From: Flaccisagitta enflata
Lineage: Eukaryota > Chaetognatha > Sagittoidea > Aphragmophora
DNA: 64,000 nucleotides
NCBI GenBank assembly: GCA_965153355.1
Contig: OZ231128.1
Span: forward strand, 34,286,001 to 34,350,000
Direction: 5' to 3'
A program made the translations under genes and the position numbers. The notes below the pieces were generated by a model that was not told where the DNA came from, did no database searches, and saw only the letters and a list, made by a program, of their open reading frames with translations. Each line of letters starts with the position of its first letter. Within the stretch, counting starts at the first letter, position 1. This document shows, in pieces, positions 12,232-24,163 of the stretch.

Positions 12232-12286
12232 GCGGCTCAATCATCTCCCAAGATGGAATCTCCTCAACACACTCGCAACCACTTAG
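12232..12286 (+). CDS. KIF21: KIF21-like exon 7 (short tail exon)
   Basis: This is a 55-nt exon between TCTTCTTTCAG and CTTAG|GTAGGT, phase 1 in and phase 2 out. It encodes GGSIISQDGISSTHSQPL, a polar tail segment. It was found by splice-site and phase fit rather than by similarity, so it is less certain than its neighbours. Confidence 0.65.
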
Positions 12287-12315
12287 GTAGGTAACACTCA
12301 TAGTTGAAGAAAAAA

Positions 12316-12467
12316 CAACAAGGCCGGATAAACGGCCAATACCAGTCGCGGACGGGTGGGCAGGGGCGGAAATGCGTGTTTTTCCACTTTTCAACTCGAT
12401 CACCACGGACGGACCAACCGACCAACGGACGGACGAAGCCTCTTATAGAGTCGCTAGTCCGCGACTA
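12316..12467 (-). repeat. Hairpin-headed repeat copy, in KIF21 intron
   Basis: In reverse orientation: AACAAGGCCGGAT at the left, GTGGGCAGGGGCGGAAATGC, CCACTTTTCAACTCGAT, a GACGGACC run, then TCTTATAGAGTCGC and the head ending GCGACTA. A second, shorter relative follows at 12469-12545. Confidence 0.7.
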
Positions 12468-12734
12468 AAAACAAGGCCAAGTAGGCCAACTAGGTGCGCC
12501 GTGTGGTTCATCGAACACAGCCAATTACAGAGGTGCGTTGGCGCAGAGAGAGAGAGAGACTAAAAGAGAGACTGATAGAGAGACTGAAAGAGAGTCAGAG
12601 AGTGAATAAAAGAATGCGAGTTGTAGTTGTGTAGTTGTAGTTGTGCTGTTGTATAGTTTGTAATCAGCGCGGCACCGTAAAACCAAAAGAGCTGAGGACT
12701 ATTTACCGCAGTTTTGATTTCTTTTCTTTTTCAG

Positions 12735-12875
12735 TGGTCCATCGAGGAAACGTCGTCCCGGAGGTCTTAGTCTTAATTTGCATCCAACTGTGGATCGGAT
12801 TCCACCATCTTCCCTCCTCTGTAGCCCCGCAACGCCATCCACTGCTGCATCAACACCTGGAGATACACCCACCAG
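12735..12875 (+). CDS. KIF21: KIF21-like exon 8 (Pro/Ser tail)
   Basis: The acceptor is TTTTCTTTTTCAG and the donor is CCAG|GTGTGT, with phase 2 at both ends. The product begins SGPSRKRRPGGLSLNLHPTV and ends in a Pro/Ser/Thr-rich stretch. This is typical of the disordered region that follows the stalk in KIF21, and no domain is visible. Confidence 0.72.
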
Positions 12876-13244
12876 GTGTGTTCATCAAACTCATTTCCTT
12901 TATTCTACTATCCCGTATCCGTATGACATCGCATTTTTGTCCCATTTTATTCTGTCCTTACCATGAATCGCGAGCACCTCATTTTGTACTCCGCTTCGTC
13001 GGTTCGTCGGGCTTCCTGGCGGTCTGTTCGTGTTAGTCCTCGGTGACAGTCTAAGATTTAATAACATCTGTTCGATGATTATTGTCAGAAAATCAAATGA
13101 CTGTCAAACTTAAACGGAGATTTTTAATTACATGTATTGAAACATTTTATCTGTCCCCGAGTCGAAACAAAAAACAATAAAAGCAGAGTGTTTAATCTTG
13201 GCTCAATATATTGACGACGGCAAAACCGAGATGTGGTCTTGTTT

Positions 13245-13380
13245 TAACAAGGCCGGATACACGGCAATCCAGTCGCGGACGGTTTGGCAGGAGCAGTAAT
13301 GCGGAAATCGCTCGTAATTCAAAAATGTTACTTACCTACCGACCGACACGGCAAGTTCTAGAGTCGCGTGTCCGCGACTA
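13245..13380 (-). repeat. Hairpin-headed repeat copy, in KIF21 intron
   Basis: AACAAGGCCGGATACACGG to GAGTCGCGTGTCCGCGACTA, with only one short GACC run. It ends 21 nt before a coding exon. Confidence 0.7.
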
Positions 13381-13401
13381 AAGATTGCGTAAATTCCTCA
13401 G

Positions 13402-13542
13402 ACCGCCCATTTCGTCTTTCGCGTTCAACGGTGTGGGTGCCATCAACTTCGCTTCTCCATCCGTTCAAAATTTCTTGGCCGGATCTCCCACGGCGGCTGT
13501 TGCGAACAATAACCATATCGAAAACGCCATTTCCAGGGCATG
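13402..13542 (+). CDS. KIF21: KIF21-like exon 9 (tail)
   Basis: It starts 21 nt after the end of a dispersed hairpin-headed repeat (13245-13380), with acceptor AAATTCCTCAG. It encodes PPISSFAFNGVGAINFASPS and then NFLAGSPTAAVA, ending at GCATG|GTACGT (phase 2). A very long (TC)n tract begins right after the donor. The phase agrees with both neighbours. Confidence 0.7.
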
Positions 13543-13555
13543 GTACGTACTCTCT

Positions 13556-13714
<159 letters not shown>

Positions 13715-13793
13715 GTTAACACTTTTGGTCCCTCCACACCTCTTATAATGGTTCCTTCTGTAATATTTTTACCTTGGTATCCTTATTCCCAAG

Positions 13794-13894
13794 GTCTTTG
13801 CCATCTGGATCATCACCTAATGTGGCTCAAATTGCGTCTGCGATACCAACCGAAGGTTTCCGATCAGTTCCAACGTCGCCGGCCACTGAACGAG
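13794..13894 (+). CDS. KIF21: KIF21-like exon 10 (tail)
   Basis: The acceptor is TTATTCCCAAG and the donor is CGAG|GTATGT. Phase 2 in and phase 1 out give WSLPSGSSPNVAQIASAIPT and a short Ser/Pro/Thr stretch. No domain is recognised. It is supported by phase continuity with the terminal exon. Confidence 0.65.
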
Positions 13895-14097
13895 GTATGT
13901 GGAAGGCGGATAGTTGTCATCTAGACTTGGAAATACGGGGAAGCTTATAACTTGATTGGAAATACGGGGAAGCTTATAACTTGATTGCAATAGATTTCTT
14001 CTGGAAAAAAAGATAAAAGAAAATAGAAAGATTTGGTTCATCAAGAATGTTTCCCAAAAAACTCTGAGAAAAAGAAAAATGGCCAATCATAGCTTTT

Positions 14098-14348
14098 TGG
14101 GCAGCGGACCCAAAGGGGACACAAATCCCAACCTTAAGGCTCAAATCCCAGCCTCAAGGCTCTAATCCCAGCCTCAAGGTTCAAATTTAAGCCTCAAGGC
14201 TCATATCCCAGCCTCATGGCTCTACGTGTAATCCTAGCCTCTCAAACTCAATTGGGCAGAGAGTCCCACTGTGTGGGGCCGCTGCGCTGAGCTGTCCTGC
14301 GAACCATCACAGACATACAAAGCAGGGTAACGGGTATTGCTGACCACC
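14098..14348 (-). repeat. Composite repeat, short copy in last KIF21 intron
   Basis: GGGCAGCGGACCCAAAGGGG, about six units of AAATCCCAGCCTCAAGGCTC, then GGGGCCGCTGCGCTG and AACGGGTATTGCTGACCAC. It ends about 20 nt before the terminal exon. Other fragments: 32160-32403, 47232-47382, 50906-50950. Confidence 0.6.
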
Positions 14349-14368
14349 TTCCGTCTGTCCCCTTATAG

Positions 14369-14496
14369 GCTCTCAACGAATTGGTCACTTATGGGGTTCC
14401 GCTGCTTCAAATATCGACGATGATTCCACTTCAAAGGAAACAGGACTCTCTGGATACTGTTCAGCTTCTTCCTCTACATCATCAGTTTTTGGTTAA
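14369..14496 (+). CDS. KIF21: KIF21-like terminal exon with stop
   Basis: The acceptor CCCCTTATAG lies just after a dispersed repeat copy. The exon encodes 42 residues starting GSQRIGHLWGSAASNIDDD and ends with a Ser-rich SSTSSVFG and TAA at 14494-14496. No WD40 repeat follows, unlike human KIF21A/B. No convincing polyadenylation signal was picked out downstream. Confidence 0.68.
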
Positions 14497-14802
14497 CTCC
14501 TTAACCAGTCCCATCCATGTCTGGGTCATCACAATTGCCATGGTTGTCAGCTAGACATGTAAATAACTGTCTGTATTTATTTGTATAGAGAAACATATAT
14601 TCAGTCGCGTGGCTGCACGTGGTGGGTGAGATCAACTGAGAAACTGAGATGGAAGAGTGGTGAATTTGAGGGATTATTTTAGGAAAGGGTTGGGAAAAAG
14701 AAAGAGTACTACCTTGCAAAGTATTATATTGAGGGGTGTTAAAAATACTTGTTTTGTTTTGATTTGTTGAATTTTAGTTACACAGGTAACAATCATTGCC
14801 CT

Positions 14803-15327
14803 AATCGGGTATGTCAAAAAATAAAAGTGTCTTTGATCAGACCATCAAACTCAAGGTGCGTAATCAAAAAAATTAGAACACTTATAGCATTTTTATTTTT
14901 TCAAATTTCATTCATCTTCCGCTTTTTTAGTGAAGGAAAAGATTGTCCAAAATATTTATATATACTTTCTGAGTCTCCACCTAGTTTTGTTGAAAATAAG
15001 ACCCAAAATTTCAACAAAGAATATAAAGTTTTATTCCTTTTTATGATTTTTGTTGTAAAATAAATCAACTTTTACCTAATCCGAACTTGAAATTGAACCA
15101 AGATATTTAAATGGCTACTTTATTACAATTATGAACAATAATTCTGATATTAAATCAATAACACAGCAATATACAAATTAGCGGCTAAAAGGGGGTTTTG
15201 GAAAGAACGGAAGATGAATGAAATTTGAAAAAATAAAAACGCTAAAGGTCTTAAAATTATTTTGTTTACGCACCTTGATGTTGATGATCTGATCAAAGAT
15301 ACTTTTCATTTTTTGACACACCCGATT
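14803..15327. mobile_element. Inverted-repeat MITE
   Basis: AATCGGGTATGTCAAAAAAT at the left and CAATCGGGTGTGTCAAAAAA (inverted) at the right begin arms of about 135 bp. The arms share TTTGATCAGA, CAAGGTGCGTAA and ATTTCATTCATCTTCCG. The middle is AT-rich and shows no gene. The target duplication is not clear. Confidence 0.7.
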
Positions 15328-15339
15328 GCCTTAAGTCAT

Positions 15340-15720
15340 GGTGCACACGAAGAGGCAATTTTCATGGTTGAGTCATGTTTCAAAAAATTTTGAAATGATT
15401 GATTTACAATCTTTTATAAAGAAATTATATTTTCAGAATATATTATAAATTTTTTTGCATTGAAAATCATTTCTATCAACAAAATCAGTGTAACAAAATA
15501 GAAGGAAAATCAAGTATTAGAAAGAAAATTCCTAGATTTGTCTTGGGGGAAATTTTGAATCTATCTCTAAATGCAAAAATTTGCATTTTTGAAAACATGG
15601 CCCTATTCTAAACACATGTAACAAAAAGGCCATGTTCTTTGAAATGCAAATTTTTGTATTCAGAGTCACGTTAAGAATTTCACGTGGAATTACCTGCCAA
15701 ATTTGCTGCTCGTGTGCACC
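15340..15720. mobile_element. Short inverted-repeat element
   Basis: GGTGCACACG at 15340 pairs with CGTGTGCACC ending at 15720, with about 22 imperfect bp. An inner hairpin around a CATGGCC/GGCCATG pair lies at 15570-15650. It directly follows the MITE at 14803-15327. No clear target duplication. Confidence 0.5.
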
Positions 15721-16287
15721 GCAACATAAGCAGTTTTCTTTTGGGTAAGATTGAGAAAGAATGTTTTTTCAGATCATGTGCGCGAATTATCTAGGGTTCA
15801 TAAGGCCCTATACCATTTATCATAGTTTGGGTATAGACTACAGGAAGGGATGTTCAACTTGTCATAGCACAAAAAACAAGGGAATAACTTGTTTTAATAT
15901 TTTTTTGCTGAACTGAAAGCTCTGCGAAAGATCTTTCAAATGAGACGATGCGACGTTGCGACGTTCTAGCTTTACTCGTCTAGAATTAATGAAAACATTG
16001 CTATATTCAGTTTTCAGTTCAATAGTAGTGCATTGAAAAAAAATGTTCACTTTGACAAGCTCTTAATTTCCAAACCATTTGATATACAGACCTGGGAATG
16101 GTCGATTGGTCGTGAATGAAAGAAAATTAGTCTAAAAAAATAAAATAATAAAAAAATAAACAAATAAATTAAGTATTTTCAAAAATTTTTCTCGGGCCTG
16201 ATTTTTCTTTACTGTAACTTTAACTTTCATGACCTCCTATTCTTTATCCTTATGCCACTTCTGGATAAACAAAGGTAGGACCATCAC

Positions 16288-18399
16288 TTGGCCTCGTGCA
16301 CTTGAAACTCATCAAAAGGGATTTAATTTTTAAGTCTCCAGGGGGGTGTATGGGCCCATAACATGACATGTTGTGGCAATCTGGGCTCATTTGACCCAAA
16401 AAAAGGACCCGGATGGGCTAAAAAAACTGGTCAAAACACTCAAAATTAAGTTTTTTTTTGCGATTTAGCTTGCTGAAATGATTTTTAATGATGATTTTTA
16501 TGCAAATATATAATTGTTTAATGTGAATCAAGTGCACAGAGTTGAATTAGCCCATAAAAGTCTTATTACTGGCTAAAATGAGGTGAAAATAGCTAAAAAC
16601 CTGGCCAAAACAAGCAAAAACAGTGTTTTTCTATTTTCTGATTTATCGAAATGATTTTTAGGGACAATTTTAGTGAAAATATATAATTATCTAATATGAA
16701 TCAAGTGAACAAAGTTGTATGAGCTTATTCAAGTTTTAAAACTGGTTAAAATCAGGTTAAAATAGCTGAAAACTGGTCAAAACAAGCTAAAACAAAGATT
16801 TGTAGCATTTTTCATTTCCTGTTTTTATGTTTAAATTCCTAAAGAGATTAAATATAAAAATATGTTATTGTTCAATGTAAATTAAGTCTATCAAGTTGTG
16901 GGAGCCCATTGGAATCTAAAAACAGGCCAAAATTAGCCATCAAGCAGCTCAAAGTCTGACTGATTAATTTGAACTCATTGTTTGTTTGTGTTCAAGCAGA
17001 AGTAATCTTAGAAATTTGTTTTTTATGATGACCATCAACAGTTCTAATGTAAGATTTAACTATGATGCAACAAAAACAAAAAAAAATTCATATTTTAAAA
17101 AACATTGGAATTATGACGTTCTTGGTTTTTAGAATAGTAGGATAAGGAAGGTAAAAGATGGTCAAACAATACAAAATATGCCAAAAGTTATATCATGTAA
17201 GAATCTTTGACAAAACCATTTGATTTGCAGATTGGGAATTAAAGAGAAACTTTGGATCTATTTTAAAGACATTCATTTTCACAAAATATATCTTTAAAAA
17301 AAAATATTGCGGGAGCAGCTGCTTAAAGATTCAGATATAGAACTGAGAGGTCATTCCCTTTATGACCTCATGATTCATAAGAGCAAAAACCGGATCTCTT
17401 CGCTTGATGTTTTTTGCAAGATTGATAGAGGGCCTCATTGCTAAAACATGCTTTTCTTCAAAAAAAAACTTTCTCCTTCAATATAAATCTAATATGTTTT
17501 CCCTGTATCAACTTTGGCGCTAGTCTTAATAGCTTGATGTAGATGAGCCTTGATTGTGTCACTGATCTCATCATAAAAGATGACTGAACAGTGAACAGAC
17601 AGACCATTAATTTTCAAGAAGTGCAATGAAGAACTCCTCTTTTGATGGTAGCCATTCCAAGTCAACAAAAGGCTCTTCAGATTTTTTTAATGATTGAGTG
17701 CGCTCAAGAGTATGGTTTGAAGCCAATACATTTGTTCCTTCATAAATGTCTTCAACAGTAATCACTTCCTGGTTGGAAGAGTCAACGGCATACAGTTCCA
17801 GGAGATTTTGGTATATCTTTGTGGAAGAGATATTGTATTGCTTGAACAAAAAAAAAAACATTTGGAAGCTCTAAAAATATCAGCTTCTTGACCTTAATCT
17901 CTTTCCTCATCAGAGACAATTTATCGTGCTCACTAAACTTCTGAATCTTGACAAACATCAAGTTAACATCATCTTGTGAAGTTACAGGTCCATGGTAGTT
18001 GTGCTTCCTTACATTTTTAGCATACTGCGCAATGAGCTTGTTTTTTGATTACTCTCGTGCAAGAATGTCAGCGTTTAAATCAGTGACATCAATCTTGGCT
18101 TTCTTGATATCCTTTTGGGCTTTGGACCAGTCTGCTTCATTTTTTTCAACTTGCTTCCTTTGACTCTTCAACTCCTCAACTCTTCAACTCTTTTTCTTTC
18201 AACATCTTTTCTGCACTATTCGTGAAAGCCAAATCAGCATTGGAGCTGAGCATCAGCCTTTCACCAATAACAGGAAAGGCAGCTGTGCTGTCCTTTGTCC
18301 AAAATAGTTTTCACAAACTTTGTTATCAGTTGCTCCTGAGTAAAAATCTCACTAAAGGGTTTAAGGTGAGCTTGCTTTAGAATTCCTGCTGCTTTTGAA

Positions 18400-18430
<31 letters not shown>

Positions 18431-18948
18431 TTTGACATAATATTAGCCTAATACTACTCTGACCTAAGCCTGATGCATATACATTACTGGTCTAAACCAA
18501 TATAATGACTAATCAATCTAATCAACTATCTTTCTAACTTATTATTACTTATTATTTAACAACCATGTTTGAACACTTTTTTTGTAGATTTATGGTTAAT
18601 TTAGCTTAATTTGACTTAATTTCGAACTGTTCAAGCCCTAATCAAAGCTCAAATTTTTCCCTTAAACTACCACACTACCAAATTAGCATTAAATTATTGA
18701 AATTCTTTACATACTATCTGAATCATGCGAGCAATTACTGAAAAAGAAAACAGTTTTGGCTTATTTTGACCAGTTTTTTGGGCCATCCGGGTCGTTTATT
18801 TGGGCCAACTGGGCCCAGATTGCTAGAAAACATTGTTTATTGGGCCCATACACATGTCTAGTGCCTTAAAAATGTCATCAGAAAAAAATCATAAATTTTT
18901 TTGCCCAAGTGCGAGGCCACGAGGCCACGAGGCCACGAGGCCACGAGG
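16288..18948. mobile_element. Degraded DNA element with long inverted ends
   Basis: The left flank (GTATGGGCCCATAACATG, then CAATCTGGG, ACCCGGATGG, AACTGGTCAAAAC) recurs inverted near 18760-18870, and GGCCTCG...CACTT recurs at the outer ends. Tandem units of about 170 bp fill 16420-16950. The middle carries a broken minus-strand ORF (17607-18380). Confidence 0.6.
17607..18380 (-). pseudogene. Broken ORF inside inverted-repeat element
   Basis: Read on the minus strand, coding-like blocks in different frames follow one another: ILKQAHLKPFSEIFTQEQLI, then an Asp/Lys-rich helix (DWSKAQKDIKKAKIDVTDLN), then HGPVTSQDDVNLMFVKIQKF. The last 84 residues include YNISSTKIYQNLLELYAV and end FFIALLEN. 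At least one in-frame stop and two frameshifts separate them, one at a homopolymer. The family is not recognised. Position within an inverted-repeat element suggests a transposon protein (inference). Confidence 0.5.
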
Positions 18949-19543
18949 CATCAGCAAGGTCCCATTTTGAAGATCATTCACAGAGCTTTTAAACGGTCAT
19001 GATTATTGCTATGTTCATTTTATTGGATGACTATGAGTATGACACACTGATAAACGTACTGTTCCATTTTTTTGTTTTTTTTTCTTTTGTTTTTTGTAGT
19101 GCTATAGTTACTAAGCTAAAATTTAGTCACAGACGGAACAAATTTTCGTTAACTACGGTAGAAATGAAAAAATTTTCAAGGGTTAATTAGTAATTACAAA
19201 GTTAAGCAACTTTTAGGTTACAAATTGTAACAACAAAACAACAAAACAACAACAAAATAACAAAACTATTATCTAGCTGCAGCTAATTCTTTTTACTACC
19301 TATGAACATACTGTAGTGCTGTCTAGTGTAGAAAGTAGAGGGAACACAATTAAAGCATATTGCTTTATTGTAATACATCAACAATGTCAGTCCAGCATAT
19401 ATAGAACTAGAAGTAGTGGCAATGAAAGATGAAAAAAATACCAGCGAGAAACAAACTCACATTATGATCTGGTCATTATCTGCAGTCATTGAATAGGGAG
19501 ATGTTTCCTGTGTCATGATGTGGTGTTAACTTTTTCAAGATCA

Positions 19544-19675
19544 TAGTCGCGGCCACGCGACTCTACACCTTGCTGTGTTGGTCCGTTGGTATGTCTGTAA
19601 CTTTTACAAAATGTGAGTGTTTTTTTTTTCCGCTAAACTGCCCCTGCCGACTGGGATCTGTGTTTACGGCCTTGT
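19544..19675 (+). repeat. Hairpin-headed repeat copy
   Basis: TAGTCGCGGCCACGCGACTC to TTTACGGCCTTGTT, with a CTGCCCCTGCCGACTGGG middle part. Confidence 0.65.
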
Positions 19676-20814
19676 TTTTCTTCACTTCATCAATTTGATC
19701 ATGTCATCAAAATTATTTTTAACTCAAACACATAGAAAATTTTAGATATTTGATAAGGATTAGGAAGTGATCCAGTAATTTTCAAAATGCTTTTGTGAGC
19801 TCCCTATCTTCTAGACGGTGATCGTTGAAAAGTTTGTCACTCCGCAAAAAAACAAAAAACAAACCAGATCTTAAAAAAGTTGATTTTCGTGTAATGATAA
19901 ATTATCTTTCATTTCTTTTTCTTCACCCTTTTCCCTTTGCTTGCAATTGTAAATCCTATCAGTCACCAAAAATTCTGCAACTGCAATTGCAATCATCTTC
20001 TTACAAAAAAAAAATCATTGATCACTTTTCAAAAACTACAATGTTTGGGGCAAAGCTGTTTTTTTTATATTACATGTGACTATGATTAGAATGTTAGTTC
20101 AAGAAGAGCAAAAAAAAGTTTAAAACTTTAAAACCAATCTTAATCATGAGTAACGATTTCCTCTAACTGGTTATAGCAATCAGTGCATTGTTATCCTCTT
20201 GGAAATTCATAAACTTTCAACATGATGAAAATGAAAACGAATTTCATGTGGACTTAGGGTTAGATGATGATTTATGAGATATCCATACTTAGAAAAGGCT
20301 ATGACATAATGAATTTTGGTGTTATTTTCCTCTTTTTGCGCTAGGAAAATTGTCAACAACAAATGTGAGATTCTTCAGACAATGATGAAACACGTTGAAT
20401 GATTTAAGACTGGAAACAATTGAGTTTTCTCATGAAAGTTAATTCATAGCCCAACATTTAAAATGAATCAAGCAGAATCACGAATCATTACATAATTATC
20501 AACATGTATTTTGTAAAACAAAAGTTTTTTATGTTGAATCATAGTTCAACAACTGTGGATAGCTGTACATGACACAATATGTACGCCTGATCAAAATATG
20601 ACGACCATCTTCCAAGAAAAGTATGTTTCAACCTGAAAGCAAGCGTTAACTTTGCACAGAAATGCTGCTCCTAAACAAATGAAGCGACAACAACCGGACT
20701 GGTCCATTTTTACTGACTTGTTAACATTTTGATATTTGGCCAGTCTGAAGTCGGTAGCTTTATTCTTTAGAAGTGGCACTCCATTTTACTTGATGCATTC
20801 AGACTGAAATCTTT

Positions 20815-20949
20815 TTAGGTGCGACAAAGCACCTCTATAACTGGCTGTGTCCGTCGGTCGGTTGGTCGGTCGGTTGGCCTGTGTCTGTCGGTAACGCATT
20901 CGTTCGACAATCCACACGTCGCACCTTATTGGCCTAATTGGCCTTGTTT
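20815..20949 (+). repeat. Hairpin-headed repeat, GGTGCGAC subfamily
   Basis: The head is TTAGGTGCGACAAAGCACCT and the tail is TTGGCCTAATTGGCCTTGTT. The middle GGTAACGCATTCGTTCGACA is shared with copies at 40441-40530, 56447-56542 and 60063-60176. Confidence 0.65.
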
Positions 20950-23544
20950 GTAACATTTTAGGTGATCCCTGAACCTCGATAGTATTCTCAGACTTTAAGT
21001 CGTGAAGACAGTTTGTTTGAATGATTGAGGTTTTCATCACGTGGAATTTTAGCCTTGATGTTTTTCTGTGCTTCTCAAACCACGGACATAAGGTTGACCT
21101 ATAGTGTGGTCAAATTTGAATCCTGTGATGATGTGGGGAAAAATTGATTATTTCCGCCATACATGAGTTTCAGAAAATTTGGTGGTGACTGGACAAACTC
21201 CAGTCATGACTACCACCCCTGTGCTATGGAAAATAAACAGGAAACATTTCCCCTCTCTTATCTCGGGAAAGTGCTTGGGGTGGCGTTCATGAGTAAACTT
21301 TCTCTGATCATCAACATATTTTAAAGTTATCATCTGTGATTGAAATGATCATATTTCTCGTGCATGCATCACATGATTGATGATTCAAATATCACCGCAC
21401 TTAAGGCTACCCTAACGAACATCACCTTTCGCGCAGAATAGTACATTAAATCGGGAATTTATTGCAAGTTCAGTTAGCATACCACTGTCTATAAGGACAT
21501 TTTGAATAGAAGTATTGCTAATTTTATTTTATACTGTGCGACAACATGCAACATGGCAGGAAGTCCAACTTCAGGCCGATCAAAAGGGATCAAAATCGAA
21601 TGACCTTATAAATTATCGCCGGATAGTGAGAAAAGCTTGAAAAAGATATAGAAGATGATAAAAAAGCATGATTTAAAAATTTTGAAGAAAGTGATAAATT
21701 ACCTTTTCTATCAATATGATATGTACCTGCATTCAATTCTTAACTAGAAGAAAATATCTCCACAGTAATGAAGAGGAAGTAGTAGCTCATCTATGCATGC
21801 TATTTGTTAATAAAATTTGATTTGTTACCAGAATGTAGCATGTTTGGCATTTCCAATTTTGTCTCTAGAACCGCAAAAGGAAGTCTTAACTCTTAATAAC
21901 TCATATCAAGACATTCAATGGGGATTGTGCAAAAACAGCCTGGATTTGTGGAAGATACTTATGTACTTAAATTGTGTCTTTTAAAACTGGATATTTGCAA
22001 AATGAAATAGGGGGGGAGGGGGCTACTGAGATCTGATAGAAACCCTCAGTTCAGAATAGTGCTGCAACATACATCATATTCAAAATTTTCTCATAGCGTG
22101 TTTTTTAGTTACTTATTCGGGACTTACTGAGTTGGTCTGTCCGTTGGTCCATCCATCTGTCAGCAACAGTTTTCAATTTCTGTTGTTTTTATCTTCTTTA
22201 TTGTGTTTTGAGTCAGTTTGAGTTGTGAATGAATGAAATAGTATCCCTCACTATACCCTGAATGGGAGTATTGATTTGTAGCACGCCAAAAACATTTGCC
22301 TTTTGCACGGCTTGTTTTTCGTTTCGCCATTACAAAGCATTAAATGCTGAAGTGTCAACAATAGCTCAGCAACTAACAAACGATTTTAATGATGATTTAC
22401 ATTTCAAGAAATGTGGAAAAAAAATCAAGATAATTTAATACCTTCTTCCTTGGCTGGTTTTGCATGAACCCCACTGTACTCAATTTGAAGGAGAAATGCT
22501 TAATATTTCTTGATGAGAGAATGGTGACCTTGATCAAAAGATCTGTCCATCTACGTATTGGTGTAACTCTACCATCGCTGTACCTTTTATGGCCTTATTG
22601 CCCTTGCCAAAATAGCTACAACCAATAATGCCTATGTTATGGCCTTTTTCGCCACCCAGTTCTAGAGTAAGATAGCCAAGCCTGCCATACTCACTGTTTT
22701 TCTGTAGCCTCAACTGTTCCCAAAAGCCCAAAAGCCCAAAATCTGAGCCTGGTTGAAGATTTGGCGTGATTTCTTTGTAACAGTCTCAATATATGCTATT
22801 TATGAAAGTCTAATTTAATGAATAATCAATCAATTTTGTCAAATTTCAATGGGTAAAAACAGAGGGCATCAAATCCTCTCGGGCATTTTCACATAAGTTG
22901 CCAAATTGACTTGAATACCAAAGTAATCATCATTTTTTTCATTTGTAACTTTTACTTGCCAAGTGTTCTATCTACCTCTTTCATCGTAGTTTCTGTAATA
23001 CCCAATTGGAATTCAAATACAGTAATTTTTTTCATATCAGTTTAACCTCTAGAATTGGAAGATTGAATAAGAATAAAAGTATCTTGTTGTTTTGATCCAG
23101 GTGATAAAAAGATAAGCAAAACCAATTATGAGACTGCTTACTGATCAGTTTTTTTCTCATTTTTCTTAAACAAGTCCAATCAAAATGTCAAGGAGGCAAT
23201 GATGACATTTATAAACAACTGCTTTTTGTATTGTCATTTCCGTTAAGATATGAAAGAGAAAGACATTATCTGTAATCATTAGCAGACTGCTTCGGACTTC
23301 ACATTACCCTGAGGGCGATCATAGAAATCTGCCCTTATGGTTTCCAAATCGTTAAAAAACATAGCTTTCATCTTTTATAATTATAAATCACGACATATTC
23401 ATCTGTATACATAATTTATTTATCTATAGGAATTTTAGATTTTGTATCTGGCATCGTTTTTTAGCAGCTGTTTTCATTCATTGCCTAATATCCAACCTCA
23501 TCAGCAAGGGATTTCTACCGATGGAATCCAGAGAAAGTAATTAC

Positions 23545-23598
23545 CTGCTCCTGAAGAAATTGCGATTCTTTTAAATCTATCGTGAATATATCGTATTT
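23545..23598 (-). CDS. Candidate extra Elk tail micro-exon
   Basis: Between TTCGAAGACCAG and GCAG|GTAATT lie 54 nt that would be phase 1 at both ends, so they could sit between the exons at 26.1 and 6.4 kb without breaking frame. They would add EIRYIHDRFKRIAISSGAG. Such a fit is expected now and then by chance, and nothing else supports it. Confidence 0.25.
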
Positions 23599-24051
23599 CT
23601 GGTCTTCGAATCGGGTCAGAGAAAACAAAAAAAGAAACACAAAAAATCTATAAATCAGTAGTTTCCACATTGATCTTTTCAAAATCCAAGTTGATCAATT
23701 GATGTTCTATTGAAGTGGTCTTGGTGAGAGGGAGTTGGAGCTCGCCTAGAGAACGTCGAGATCCACCTAACAACACATCCAGAATTGATTTTTTTGAAAA
23801 GAAAATCAATTTTATTCAATTATCATCAGCCAGTAATCGTAATTTCATGAAAGAAATGATTTTTTTTATATTACAGTACATAAGCAAATAATTGAAAAAG
23901 GCACCTATCGCGGACTGGAAAAAAGTCGTAAACCTGGGATATTTTCAATTTTTCAAGGGCAAGTTTGTCCATCTATCCGCAGTTGGTCTGTCGGTCATTA
24001 CGCTCAAGTTGAAAGGGATGAAAATGTGCATTTTAGATGCTGCGATTGTGA

Positions 24052-24163
<112 letters not shown>

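Larger units (their letters stand above)
18950..23540. other. Last Elk intron, mostly unremarkable
   Basis: AT-rich sequence with two hairpin-headed repeats (19544, 20815), and a minus open frame at 22534-22731 that looks protein-like (starts GFWEQLRLQKNSEYGRLGYL) but has no recognised family or splice borders. It may be a transposon remnant. Nothing else is seen. Confidence 0.4.

Noticed and set aside
12641-13036. 131-codon plus frame
   Set aside because: It reads through KIF21 exon 8 in the wrong frame and into flanking introns. The spliced frame is phase-consistent instead.
22534-22731. 65-codon minus frame with protein-like sequence
   Set aside because: No family recognised and no splice borders in phase with Elk. 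It is noted as a possible remnant but not called as a gene.
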